Assembly: GCA_035528235.1 (NCBI GenBank)
Contig: DATKZB010000178.1
Location: 1-21,348, forward strand
Direction: 5' to 3'
DNA length: 21,348 nucleotides
DNA from: DATKZB01 sp035528235
Lineage (GTDB): Bacteria; Planctomycetota; Phycisphaerae; FEN-1346
The translations under genes were made by a program, and so were the position numbers. The notes under the pieces were generated by a model, which was not told the DNA's origin, ran no database searches, and saw nothing but the letters and a program-made list of their open reading frames with translations. Position 1 is the first letter of the stretch. Each line of letters starts with the position of its first letter. Shown here piece after piece: positions 6,014-15,100 of this stretch.

Positions 6014-6694
6014 ATGGACGGACTGACTCGGGCGCTGGTCGAATCGGCGGTGGCCGTGCTCAAGCCCTCGGGGCCCGTGCTCGAAATCGGGTCGCGCGAG
6101 GTCCAGGGCCTCGACGCGGCGGACCTGCGGCCGCTGTTCCCCGGCACCGAGTACGTGGGCTGCGACATGATGCCCGGGCCGGGCGTCGACCGCATCGAGC
6201 AGATCGAGGCCCTGAGTTTCGCCGACGGCTGGGCCGGAACGGTCCTGTGCCTGAACGTGCTGGAGCACGTCTGGTGGTTCCGCAAGGGCGCTTCGGAGAT
6301 CCATCGCGTGACCGCCCCGGGCGGGATGGCCCTGCTGACGACGGCCTTCGGGTTCGACATTCACGGCTTCCCCGACGATTACTGGCGGTTCACCCCGGGG
6401 GCGCTGGCCCGGCTGTTCGCGGGCTTCGAGAGCGTACTGTATGGCTGGCAGGGCCACGCCAAGGCGCCGCGTGCCGTCTTCGTCCTCGGCCTGAAGCAGC
6501 GGCGCGACGACCTGGCCGACCTGGCCGAGGCGTGGCGGCAGGGCACGCTCGATCGCTGGACCGAGCATCCCTCGGCCTGGATGCGCATCGGCGCGGGCGT
6601 GGGCGCCGCGCTGTTCGGCAAGCGGTACTTCCGGAACATCCGGCACTGGTGGGACCTCGCGATCCGTGCCGGTGACCCCCACGCGGGTGACTGA
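6014..6694 (+). CDS. class I SAM-dependent methyltransferase
   Basis: 226 residues, first gene of a three-gene operon. The Rossmann-type SAM fold shows motif I VLEIGSRE (22-29), an acidic residue after strand 2 (GCDMM, Asp51), NVLEHV (81-86) as the post-motif of Methyltransf_11-type enzymes, and TAPGGMALLTT (100-110). DDYWRFTP (121-128) is typical of methyltransferases found in glycan-synthesis clusters. AAGGA at 6001-6005, 8 nt upstream, supports the ATG. The stop and the next start share one base (TGATG at 6692-6696). The substrate is unknown; the neighbouring glycosyltransferase suggests a sugar or lipid-linked glycan. Confidence 0.88.
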   Translation: MDGLTRALVESAVAVLKPSGPVLEIGSREVQGLDAADLRPLFPGTEYVGCDMMPGPGVDRIEQIEALSFADGWAGTVLCLNVLEHVWWFRKGASEIHRVTAPGGMALLTTAFGFDIHGFPDDYWRFTPGALARLFAGFESVLYGWQGHAKAPRAVFVLGLKQRRDDLADLAEAWRQGTLDRWTEHPSAWMRIGAGVGAALFGKRYFRNIRHWWDLAIRAGDPHAGD

Positions 6695-7662
6695 TGGCAC
6701 CAGACCTCTCGGTCATCATCGTGGCGTACCGCTGCCGGGATGAACTGGCCGACTGCCTGGCCTCGCTGGCCCCCGACCGCGATGGGCTGGCGGTCGAGGT
6801 GACCGTGGTCGACAACGCCAGCGGCGACGGCACGACCGACCTGGTGCGGCAGCGTTTCGGGTGGGTCCGGCTGATCGCAAACGACACGAACCGCGGATTC
6901 GCGGCCGCCAACAACCAGGGCCTGGGGTACGCATCGGGCCGACACGTCCTGTTTCTGAACCCCGACACGGTGGTTCACCCGGGCGCCCTGGCCACGCTGG
7001 TCCGGGCGCTCGACAGCGACGAGGGCCTCGGCGCCTGCGGGCCGCAACTCCTGAACCCCGATGGATCGATCCAGCCGTCGGTCCGGCGATTCGCAACCTT
7101 CGCCACCTTGCTGCACCAGTACACGCCGCTGCGGGTGCTGCGGGTGCTGAAGAGGCCCTACCGGGCCTACAAGATGCGAGACTTCGACGGCCGTACGGCC
7201 GCCGACGTGGACGTCCTTATGGGGGCCGCGCTCGCCGTACCCAGGCGCGTCCTCGACGAGGTCGGTCCCATGGACGAGCGGTTCTTCGTGTACTGGGAGG
7301 AGGTGGACCTGTGCCGGCGGATCCGCGCGGCTGGGCACCGCGTCCGCTTTGATCCGGCGGCCAAGGTCACGCACGTGGGCGGCGTCAGTGCCGCCACCGC
7401 CACCGCAAGCGTCTTCTTCTGCCGGAGCATGTTCCGTTACCTCGCCAAGCACCACGGCAGACCGCTTGGCCGGACGATGGCGGTCCTCTTGTGGCTGGGC
7501 ATGATCGTGCGCGAGGCGGGACTGCTGGCAGGTGGCACGCTGGCGGCCGTCGCGCTGGGCCTGACCGGCCGAACCTCGCGCGCCCGCCGCAGGTGGGCGG
7601 GGGCACGCCGGGCCGCACGTTTCATGTTCCGAGACGCCTGGCGAAGCCTGCCATGGGCTTGA
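6694..7662 (+). CDS. family 2 glycosyltransferase
   Basis: 322 residues; transfers a sugar from an activated nucleotide donor, probably for a surface polysaccharide or O-antigen-like glycan at the cytoplasmic face. GT-A fold motifs: LSVIIVAY (5-12), VVDNASGDGT (38-47), NRGFAAANN (66-74), and LNPDT (88-92) at the DXD position. MDERFFVYWEEVDLCRRI (193-210) matches the catalytic-base region of rhamnosyltransferase-like GT2 enzymes. A hydrophobic segment (about 262-292) and a basic tail suggest membrane association. It overlaps the preceding gene by one base. Donor and acceptor cannot be read. Confidence 0.92.
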   Translation: MAPDLSVIIVAYRCRDELADCLASLAPDRDGLAVEVTVVDNASGDGTTDLVRQRFGWVRLIANDTNRGFAAANNQGLGYASGRHVLFLNPDTVVHPGALATLVRALDSDEGLGACGPQLLNPDGSIQPSVRRFATFATLLHQYTPLRVLRVLKRPYRAYKMRDFDGRTAADVDVLMGAALAVPRRVLDEVGPMDERFFVYWEEVDLCRRIRAAGHRVRFDPAAKVTHVGGVSAATATASVFFCRSMFRYLAKHHGRPLGRTMAVLLWLGMIVREAGLLAGGTLAAVALGLTGRTSRARRRWAGARRAARFMFRDAWRSLPWA

Positions 7663-7679
7663 ACGGACAGGGGATGCCC

Positions 7680-8690
7680 ATGCCCGACGCACGGGCCGTA
7701 CCCATCGAGGACCTGCATCTGGCCGAGGTCCCCTGCGACTACTGCGGGGAGACGGAGGCCGATGTCCTGCTGACGGGGCGGGACCGTTTCTGCGGCCTGC
7801 CGGGGGAGTTCCACGTGGTCGCCTGCCGGCGCTGCGGCCTGAGGCGCACGAACCCCCAACCAACGGGGCCGGGCCTGGCGGCGGCCTACCCGGAGGCCTA
7901 CTCGCCGCACCGGGCCGACGTCACGGTGCCGCCGGCACCGGCGGGGTCGCTGCGCTGGGTGCTCGCCAACTACCGCCACTACCCGCTGGGTCACCGCAGC
8001 CCCGCCGCCGTGCGCTGGCTGGCATGGCCGTGGGCAGCCCTCAGGCTCCGCAATCGCAAGTTCGTCGGCTATCTTGCCTACGAGGGCGACGGCCGTCTGT
8101 TGGACCTGGGATGCAGCATCGGGCAGTACGTGGCCGAGATGCAGGCCGCCGGATGGCAGGCCGAGGGCGTCGACCTGGTGCCCGAGGCCATCGCCACCGG
8201 CCGGCGCGCCGGCCTGAACCTCCACCAGGGGACCCTGCCCGGCATCGACCTGCCGCGCGACCATTACGACCTCGTGACGATGTGGCACGTCATCGAGCAC
8301 CTGCCCGCGCCGAAGGCGACCCTCGAGGCGATCCGCGGCATCCTCAAGCCCGGCGGCCGTCTCGCCCTGGCGTGCCCGCTTTCCGACAGCCTGGGCGCCC
8401 GGTGGTTCGGCTCGGCCTGGTACGGGCTGGACCTGCCCCGGCACCTGACGCACTTCACCCGGCCCGCGCTGCGGCGACACCTGGAGGCGGCGGGCCTTGC
8501 GGTCGAGCGGACCCAGTCCGTGCGCCGCCCGACCTTCGTCCGCCGCAGTTACGGGTACCTCGCCGACGAGACCGGCAGCGGCCTGCACCGGTGGCTGTCC
8601 CGGTCGCGGATGGTGGCGCGGCTGATGAGTCACGCGGCGCTGGCGGCGCGGCGCACCGACGAAATCCTGGTGGTGGCGCGGCGAGTGTAG
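7680..8690 (+). CDS. zinc-ribbon SAM-dependent methyltransferase
   Basis: 336 residues. The N-terminal four-cysteine zinc ribbon is C-D-Y-C (C19, C22) and C-R-R-C (C49, C52), the arrangement of Methyltransf_13-type putative zinc-binding domains before sugar methyltransferases. The catalytic domain follows: LLDLGCSIG (140-148), EGVDLVPEA (162-170, Asp165), WHVIEHL (202-208), LKPGGRLAL (222-230) and DLPRHLTHFT (251-260). I chose ATG 7680 because AGGGG at 7669-7673 lies 6 nt upstream. ATG 7674 and ATG 7653 are in frame but less well spaced or without RBS, and still earlier sequence overlaps the glycosyltransferase in another frame. Third gene of the glycan operon; substrate unknown. Confidence 0.88.
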   Translation: MPDARAVPIEDLHLAEVPCDYCGETEADVLLTGRDRFCGLPGEFHVVACRRCGLRRTNPQPTGPGLAAAYPEAYSPHRADVTVPPAPAGSLRWVLANYRHYPLGHRSPAAVRWLAWPWAALRLRNRKFVGYLAYEGDGRLLDLGCSIGQYVAEMQAAGWQAEGVDLVPEAIATGRRAGLNLHQGTLPGIDLPRDHYDLVTMWHVIEHLPAPKATLEAIRGILKPGGRLALACPLSDSLGARWFGSAWYGLDLPRHLTHFTRPALRRHLEAAGLAVERTQSVRRPTFVRRSYGYLADETGSGLHRWLSRSRMVARLMSHAALAARRTDEILVVARRV

Positions 8691-8692
8691 TT

Positions 8693-8708
8693 CGCCCTCG
8701 GCCGGGCG
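8693..8708. terminator. weak stem-loop between convergent genes
   Basis: CGCCC (8693-8697) pairs with GGGCG (8704-8708) around a 6-nt loop, inside the 24-bp gap between the stops of the plus-strand methyltransferase and the minus-strand CBM-like gene. No T-run follows on either strand. It is the only candidate for a shared terminator here. Confidence 0.2.
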
Positions 8709-8714
8709 GCGCGT

Positions 8715-9632
8715 CTACCGCACGACCTTGCCCTCTTCAACGTCGGCCTCGTCGGCCTTGGGGCGGGCCTGGTCGGCGTCGGGGGGCACTTCCACCACGC
8801 GGACGTTGTCGAACCAGTACGTGGCCGCCGGCCAGAACGGGTACAGCATGATGCGGATGTAACGGACGTTCTCAATGATGTCGCGGCTGTTGGGGTGCCT
8901 CGGCTTGATGTGGGTGTAGGTCTGCCACTCGTCGGATCCGCCCGCGCCAAAGTGGGCTGTGTAGCGGTAGCGGAGATAATACTTGACCGGCCGGCCGTTC
9001 TTGTCGGTCAGCGGATCGCCGCGGGCCTTGCGGAACTGTTCCTGCGCCGCCGGGGCCTCGTCGCCGAAACTGATCGGCAACTTCTTCTCGTACCCGCGGA
9101 TGAAGACGAGGCACCCGGGGCCCTTGACGTCGACGTACACCTTGTACGCCCCGCCCTTCTTGACCTCGATGAAGTCCGACCAGTACCACCCGCCGTCGAG
9201 GCCGCCGATGGTGTCGTACTTCAGGCCCGAGGTAGGCGTTTTCGTCGGCACCTCGGCCAGCGGCTTGCCGCGGACGAAGCGGTCGATCCACCACTGGTAC
9301 GCCTGGCTCTGGTACACGTCGGTGTCGACCCGGATGACCTTGCCGCGCTCGGGCGCCTGGGCGTCGGTCGTCCAGAAGAAGACGAGATTATCCACCGCCT
9401 GCCAGTGGGCGGGATGGGTGCCGTCGTCGGCGGGGGTCTCGAAATCACCGTTGGCGATCAGGTTGGCCTTGGCGTCCGGGACCTCGTCGCGCGGGACGGT
9501 CTTCTCGGCGGTGGGCACGGGGCGAAGCTTAGGTTTGGCCGGCGCGGCAGCGTCGGTCCGCAGCGCTGCCGTTGCCATGAGAACGACCGCCACGGCCACC
9601 GCCGCGATGCGTGCCCTGGGTTCCGTCGCCAT
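8715..9632 (-). CDS. exported protein with CBM-like (NLIANGDFE) fold
   Basis: 305 residues, last gene of the minus-strand cluster. A signal peptide covers about residues 1-30 (MATEPRARIAAVAVAVVLMA, then AALRTDAAA). The mature part opens with NLIANGDFETP (58-68) and THPAHWQ (72-78) and ends in YWFDNVRVVEV. This N- and C-terminal signature is typical of carbohydrate-binding-module jelly-roll domains (CBM_4_9-like). The centre is rich in aromatic residues. ATG at 9632-9630 has GGAGG 9 nt upstream. The same frame stays open further upstream, but that part is a shadow of the neighbouring gene. A role in envelope or polysaccharide binding is inference. No enzyme motif was seen. Confidence 0.8.
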   Translation of the reverse strand: MATEPRARIAAVAVAVVLMATAALRTDAAAPAKPKLRPVPTAEKTVPRDEVPDAKANLIANGDFETPADDGTHPAHWQAVDNLVFFWTTDAQAPERGKVIRVDTDVYQSQAYQWWIDRFVRGKPLAEVPTKTPTSGLKYDTIGGLDGGWYWSDFIEVKKGGAYKVYVDVKGPGCLVFIRGYEKKLPISFGDEAPAAQEQFRKARGDPLTDKNGRPVKYYLRYRYTAHFGAGGSDEWQTYTHIKPRHPNSRDIIENVRYIRIMLYPFWPAATYWFDNVRVVEVPPDADQARPKADEADVEEGKVVR

Positions 9633-9661
9633 GTCCACATTCCTCCGTGCCGGCCCGGTGC

Positions 9662-11887
9662 TCACGACCCGGGCAACGTCTTGAGGGTCTCGGCGGCCTT
9701 GTCGCGCCATGCCCCGCCCAGGCCGCTCCGGACGAGCCCGGCGAGGGCGGCCCGCTGGGCCTGGCGGTCGCCCGTCTGGCGATACGCCTCGGCCAGGAGC
9801 CATCGGCCCTCGGCCTCGAAGAGCGCCCCCTGCCCAAGTTCGATGGCCAGGCGCAGCGGGCGAATCACGCCCGCCTGGTTGCCGCGCAGGCCCTCGACCT
9901 TGCCGATCCAGAACAGCACCTCGCCGCGCAGCACGTCGGACGGGAACTGCTCGTACCACTCCGTCGTGACGGCGGCCGCGTCGTCCACCTTGCCGGCATC
10001 GAGCAACTGCACGAGCCGCTCGGGATACGCCCCGACCTTGGCCGCGCGCACCTGGTCGGGAATGATGGGTTCGGCCAGGGCCTCGGCGGTCCGGTAGTCG
10101 CCGGCGGCGTCGTCGAGCCGCCCGGCCACGACGCGGGCGTCGCCCAGGGCCAGGGTGGCATCGCGGAAGGCGCGGCGCAGGTGACCGACCAGGCCGGCCC
10201 TCTTGACGAGGGCCTCGGCCTCGGCGTAGATCTTCTCGGCCGCCTCGACGTCGGCCTTCTCGACGCCCGCGTGGCGAATGCGGCGGGCCATGACGCGGAG
10301 TTTCGCCAGCGGCGTCTGGGCCAGGTCCAGCGCGGCCCGCAGGTGCTTGTCGGCCTCGGGCCCCGCCCGGCCGCGCCACGCCGTCTCCAGGCCACCCGCG
10401 TGGGCGATGACGAGGTGGGCGTCGAGGCGGGCGGCGGCCGGCACCTCGGGCCGCGCGGCAATCTCCTCGGCCACCTGCACGGCCTCGGCCCGGGCACCGG
10501 ACTCGTCGAGGAACCGCGCGAGTTCCCCCAGCGCCGCCGCCGAAAGATTCGCACGCGCGTACGCCGCGACCAGCGGCTTGTAGTCGGCGTAGGCGCCCGC
10601 CTTGAACCCCTCGGCCAGGTGCTCGATGGGGAAGACTGTCACGGGCCAGTGCCGCTCGACGTTGGCCCCGCCGGGCGCCGCCGCCACCAACTTCACGTCG
10701 TAGGTGCCGGCCGCGAGGTACACGTGCTCCGCCTGCGCGGCGTCGGCGGCCAGGCCGTCGCCAAAGTCCCACCGGACGGACCAGCCCTTGAGGTCGGGCG
10801 CGTCGGCGCCAGCGTCGGCCACGAAACGGTACCGCGTGTACTGCCCCTCGGGCCGGGCGGTCGGCCAGACGCTGTCGATCAGTTCCACCCGCGGCAGCAC
10901 GGTAGGCCGGGGGCCCTCGGTCTCGTACCGGCGGACCTGGGCCCGGTGCGGCTGCGGAAAGAGCCCGTCGGGAATGCCAACGTGGTGCGGCCCGCCCGGC
11001 GCACGGTACCCGAGGAACGCCACCTGGTACAGCAGCACCTCCTCGTGGTAGTACTCCACGTAATGGAGGCCGGCGGCCGTCTCGACCTGGGCGTCTTTCT
11101 GGCCGTACTTGCCGCGCTGTTCCGTGTGGCGGCCCGGCCAGTGCACGAGCGGCTTGCCGTCGAGGAACGAGAAACTCGCCTCGTTCGACGCCGTGCAGAA
11201 ACCGTACTTGCCGGTCTGCGGCAACCGCAGCCACCCGCGATACACGCTGATAAAATAGTCCGAGTCGCCGAAGGGGTTGACGCCGTCGCTGATGTTCTTC
11301 CGGTACCCGGCGCCGTCGAGACCGGCGGAGGCGGCGATGAGCGCGGCCATCTCGTCGACGGTCTTGGGGTTCTCGGCGTCGCGGGGCCGGCGCATCGTGG
11401 TCAGGACGAGGCCCGCGCGCGGCACCCATCCCTGGGCGCCGGGTCCGGCCTTGGGCGGCCCACCCCCCGGACGACCGTCGGCGACGGCCCGCATGGGGTC
11501 GGCCGGGGCGTCGGGCTTGCCGAAGTAGATGGCGAACGTCCCGCCCGGCCCGGCGGCGCGGAAACTGATGAGCGAGTCGCGCCGCGGCGCGTGGTACACC
11601 ACCTCGTACGGCACGGGGCCGCCGGACTCGCCATAGATGCGGTAATCGCCGGCGTCCGGTCGTGCCACGCCGGCGTGTACGACGCGCACGGCCGCCACGT
11701 CGGCGCCGCCCGTGCCCGCATGGGTCACCCGCACGACCGCGCGGTGCGACCAGCCGGGCGCGTGCCACCGCATCTGGGCCGGTGCCGCCGTCGTCGCGGC
11801 AAGGACCAGTACCGCCGCGAACGCGGCCGCGGCGAAACGCCACCTCTTGCGGGCAGCATGTGAATCGGGCGTGTGCGTGCTTGGCAT
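9662..11887 (-). CDS. exported multidomain protein: DUF2341-like, PA14-like, PKD and helical-repeat regions
   Basis: 741 residues. Signal peptide about 1-38 (RKRWRFAAAAFAAVLVLAAT). Residues about 45-125 resemble DUF2341 (GWSHRAVVRV, YRIYGESGGPVPYEVVY, FAIYFGKP). About 195-300 is PA14-like: YRGWLRLPQTGKYGF, SNEASFSFLDGKPLV and GLHYVEYYHEE. About 345-415 is a PKD domain (VRWDFGDG, 371-378; HVYLAAGTYDVKL, 388-400). The remainder, about 430-741, is alanine-rich and helical with a TPR-like look. ATG at 11887-11885 has GGAG 6 nt upstream; the in-frame 28 residues before it lack a signal and were excluded. The gap to the next gene is 29 bp. Extracellular adhesion or glycan binding is inferred. The domain boundaries are approximate. 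Confidence 0.82.
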   Translation of the reverse strand: MPSTHTPDSHAARKRWRFAAAAFAAVLVLAATTAAPAQMRWHAPGWSHRAVVRVTHAGTGGADVAAVRVVHAGVARPDAGDYRIYGESGGPVPYEVVYHAPRRDSLISFRAAGPGGTFAIYFGKPDAPADPMRAVADGRPGGGPPKAGPGAQGWVPRAGLVLTTMRRPRDAENPKTVDEMAALIAASAGLDGAGYRKNISDGVNPFGDSDYFISVYRGWLRLPQTGKYGFCTASNEASFSFLDGKPLVHWPGRHTEQRGKYGQKDAQVETAAGLHYVEYYHEEVLLYQVAFLGYRAPGGPHHVGIPDGLFPQPHRAQVRRYETEGPRPTVLPRVELIDSVWPTARPEGQYTRYRFVADAGADAPDLKGWSVRWDFGDGLAADAAQAEHVYLAAGTYDVKLVAAAPGGANVERHWPVTVFPIEHLAEGFKAGAYADYKPLVAAYARANLSAAALGELARFLDESGARAEAVQVAEEIAARPEVPAAARLDAHLVIAHAGGLETAWRGRAGPEADKHLRAALDLAQTPLAKLRVMARRIRHAGVEKADVEAAEKIYAEAEALVKRAGLVGHLRRAFRDATLALGDARVVAGRLDDAAGDYRTAEALAEPIIPDQVRAAKVGAYPERLVQLLDAGKVDDAAAVTTEWYEQFPSDVLRGEVLFWIGKVEGLRGNQAGVIRPLRLAIELGQGALFEAEGRWLLAEAYRQTGDRQAQRAALAGLVRSGLGGAWRDKAAETLKTLPGS

Positions 11888-11957
11888 CCGAACTCCGGGC
11901 GGCGGGAGGTTGCTCGGGCCCCGAACATCCCGCCGCGCCCCCCTTAGAGCGTTTTGA

Positions 11958-12064
11958 GTTTGCGTACTCACACCACCGCTTGGGCGCGGTGGGTCCCCGT
12001 ACCCACCGCGCCTACCCGCAGTCAGACCTCAAGCGCGGCGGGTGCGGGGACCCGCCTCGCAAAC
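11958..12064. repeat. BIME-like element, family 2 (two inverted hairpins within short terminal repeats)
   Basis: Short outer inverted repeats GTTTGCG (11958-11964) and CGCAAAC (12058-12064) enclose two hairpins. Hairpin 1 is a perfect 12-bp stem, GGCGCGGTGGGT (11983-11994) with ACCCACCGCGCC (12001-12012), loop CCCCGT. Hairpin 2 is GGCGGGT (12037-12043) with ACCCGCC (12050-12056), loop GCGGGG; it extends by three more pairs after one mismatch. Hairpin 2 equals the reverse complement of hairpin 1 at 24 of 30 positions, and two of the differences form a compensatory pair (T-A to C-G). It lies in the 218-bp gap between the DUF4175-like and PA14/PKD genes. No gene was seen in this gap. Confidence 0.7.
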
Positions 12065-12084
12065 ACGCAATGTTGAACTGTTGT

Positions 12085-12106
12085 AGAGCCTATCCGGATA
12101 GGCTCT
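12085..12106. repeat. perfect 22-bp palindrome overlapping a stop codon
   Basis: AGAGCCTATCC (12085-12095) is followed without a spacer by its exact reverse complement. The last base is part of the stop codon of the DUF4175-like gene (TGA, complement of 12106-12108). It could act as a transcription end or mRNA-stabilising hairpin for the minus-strand gene, but no T-run follows. A protein-binding site is also possible. Confidence 0.65.
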
Positions 12107-15100
12107 CACTGGTCGGCGTCGCGGCTGAGGGCCTTGTAGTAGGCGCCGACAATGTCCTCGAACCCCTCGGGCAACGCCTGCTGGGCCCCGGCGTTAATGC
12201 GATCGCGCAGTTCGGGCGACAGGTGCGGGGCCTTCTGGAGCGACAGGTTGACGGCCTGGTCGACCTGGCTGGCGGCCTCGCGGAGCGCCTCGACGGCCAT
12301 CTTGCGTTTGCGGGCGGCATCGTCGTAGCGGAGGTCGCGGAGGTCTCCCTCGACGCCCTTCATGAGTTCGATGGCCCGCTGGACGCCGCCCAGTGGCCGG
12401 CCGCCGAATTCGAGTTCGCGGGCCACTTTCTGGGCCTTCTCGCGAAGCAGGGCCTGGTTCTTGGCCAGGCGTTCCATGTCGCTGACGAAGTCGGGAGGCG
12501 TGCCGCCCTGGAGACCGCGACGTCCGCCGCCGGTCTTCTTGCCGCCGCCGGTCGCGCCGCGCGGGTCGAGTTGCTTGTCGGCCTTCGGGGTGCCGGCCTC
12601 GTACCGCTCGTTGGTCAGGCGAGCGGGGGTGGGCCGGCCTTCGAGCCCGCGCGACTCGGCGCCCACCATCTGGCCGGTGGCGCGGCCGCGTCGGCCGGAT
12701 CCGCTGCGGCCGCCCATCTCGCTGGCGTTCGGCAACTGGTTGCCGGTCTTGCCGAGGGCGGCGTAGGAACTGATGGGCCCGTCGGCGATGCCCCAGCCCA
12801 CCTGCATGTTGCCGCCCCAGGCGCCGGTGACGTCGTCGGCCTCCTCGTCGAAGTCTTCGAGGTCCTCGATGAGGTCTCCGATCATATCCTGGAGGCTGGA
12901 GGGCAGTTTGGCCTCGGGCACGTCGAAGGTGCCCTCGATGGGGTCTTCCATGACCCATCGGAGGTTGTCGCCGATGTCGGGCATCCACATCTCCAGGTCC
13001 TCGGCCACCTCTTCGGCCAGGGCCTTGGCCCCCTCCTCGACGGGGGTGGCAATCTCGACCGTGGGCGGCCGGGCCTGCTTCTCGATCTCCTCGAAGATGG
13101 TGCTGACGTTCTCCGACAGAAAGGCGTCGGCCACGAACCCGTCGGGCAGTTTGGTAATGGCGTCGACCGAGTCCTTGAACCACTTCTTCCAGCGGTCGAG
13201 GCGATGCTCGATGGCTTCGACCTCGGGCAGGCCCTCGCCGGTCACCTCCTCGTCGTCGCGCCGCTTGGGCAGTTTCTCGTACTTCTCCTCGATCTCCTTG
13301 ACGTCGTTCAGGAACTTGTCGAGGTCGTCGGCCACCTTCGCCAGGACGTCCTTCACCTCGCCGTGCTTCACCGGGTCGCCATCCTTGAGTTTCTTCATGT
13401 ACCGGCGAACCTGCTCGGTCCGGTTCAGGCGGAGGAGCAACTCTTCGAGGGCCTCGACGATCTGGTCCTGGACGGGCAACGACTGCCGGGCGAAGCCCTT
13501 GCCCTCCTCAAGCGCGACGGCGTCGCGATACGATTCGAGCAGACCGATGACCTGGGCCATCGGCCCGGCGGCCAGTTCGCGCAGCGCGTCGACGATGGTC
13601 TGGGCGGGGAAGGCGCTGCGCTGCATGACGTCGGCCAGTTGCTGCGTCTGGCGCCGGATCAGGCTCTGGCGGTCGACCAGCGGGCCGGCGGGTTTGGCCT
13701 CGGCGCTCTCGGACCGGTTGAGCCGCTGGAGCCGGATGAGTTCGGTGATGACCTTGGCGTAATCGGCCAACTGTCTCTCGAGCAGCGCGGCCCCCTGCTC
13801 CGGCGTGAGCACGAGGAGGTGGAACTTTCGCGTCTCGGCCCGGCCGGGGGTGCCCGGCCGGCGGTCTTCGGCCACGGCCCAGTACTGGAGCCGGTCGCCG
13901 CCCTTGAGACCGAGTTCCGCGACCGTCCGGGCCAGCGGCAGGTCGACCCGCCGCGCGGCCGCACCCTCGCTCGGCCAGGCCTGGAGGGCCTTGGGCTCGG
14001 CCCCGTTGGTCCGGCCCACCATCGTCACGGGCCCCAGGCCCAGGTCGTCCTGGGCGACGACCAGGAAGTCGACCTTACCTTCGGGCATGCGCTGGAGGTC
14101 GCGGCCCGGCCTGGCGAACGCGACGGCCGGCGGCCCGTCGACCTGGAGGGTCACGGTGTAGGTGGCCGGCACCTCGAGTTCGTACCCCTGGGTGTCGCCC
14201 AGGTGCAGCCGGTACGTGCCGGCCCGCTGGAGCGTCAGCGGGATCGTCCAGACGAGCCCCTCGGTGTCGGCCGGGGCGGCCACGACCTGCGGCCCGTCGG
14301 ACATCGCCAGCGCCAGGCGCTTCATCGGTTTGTTGGCGCGCAGGGTCAGCCGGGCCTGGGTGCCCGGGAGGCCGTGCAGGTGCCCGTCGAAATCGTCGAC
14401 GGTCCGCTCCGGCAGTTCGGCGTAGGCCGGATACGTGTAGACCACGCTCATGGCCTCGATGCGCGGCCGGCGGTCCACCGCGACGCGAAAACGCGGACTC
14501 TCGGCGTCGCCCGCCGTGACATAGAACTCCAGCGCCGTATCCAGCGCCGGGAAGGTGTGCGCGAACTTGCCCCCACCCTCCGCCTCCAGGCGGAGCAGGC
14601 GGCGGCGGTCGGCCGCGTCGGTCCAGTGGAGGAGCGCCTCGTCGGGCAGGCGGCCGGCGGTGGTCGCCCGCACGGTCAGCGGCGATCCCTCCAGCAGCCG
14701 GTCGCCCGGCTCGACGTCGACCGCCAGGCGCGTCCACGTGAAGGGCGCGATGTCGGCGCCCGGCAGGAGCACCCGCATGAGGTGCGTCTCGGCCGCGGGG
14801 CCCGCCCACAGCACGTACGCCACCGCAACGAGCAGCGCCGCCGCCAGCGACACGGCCCCCCGGGCCAGGCCCGGCCCACTCACCGTGCGGCCGGGGTCGA
14901 CGTCGTCGACCACCCGGATGCCGTCGGCCACGATCGCCTCGACCAGGCGCGGCGCCTGGGGCTCGTCCTCGCGACCCAGTTGCAGGGCGTTGATGAGGCG
15001 GTTGCCGAGCGAGGGCAGCCGCTTCTCCATGAGCGCCGCAAAGTAATCGTCGGTGTGCGGCGCGACCGCGGGCCGGACGACCCGGTACCAGCCGGCGCCA

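Noticed and set aside
7491..7679. N-terminal extension of the zinc-ribbon methyltransferase
   Set aside because: It lies over the glycosyltransferase end in another frame and reads as a shadow. RBS and zinc-ribbon position support 7680.
9633..11843. Upstream extension of the CBM-like gene to a 1042-residue frame
   Set aside because: The extra part is an arginine/glycine-rich shadow of the PA14/PKD gene. A signal peptide and a strong RBS mark the real start at 9632.
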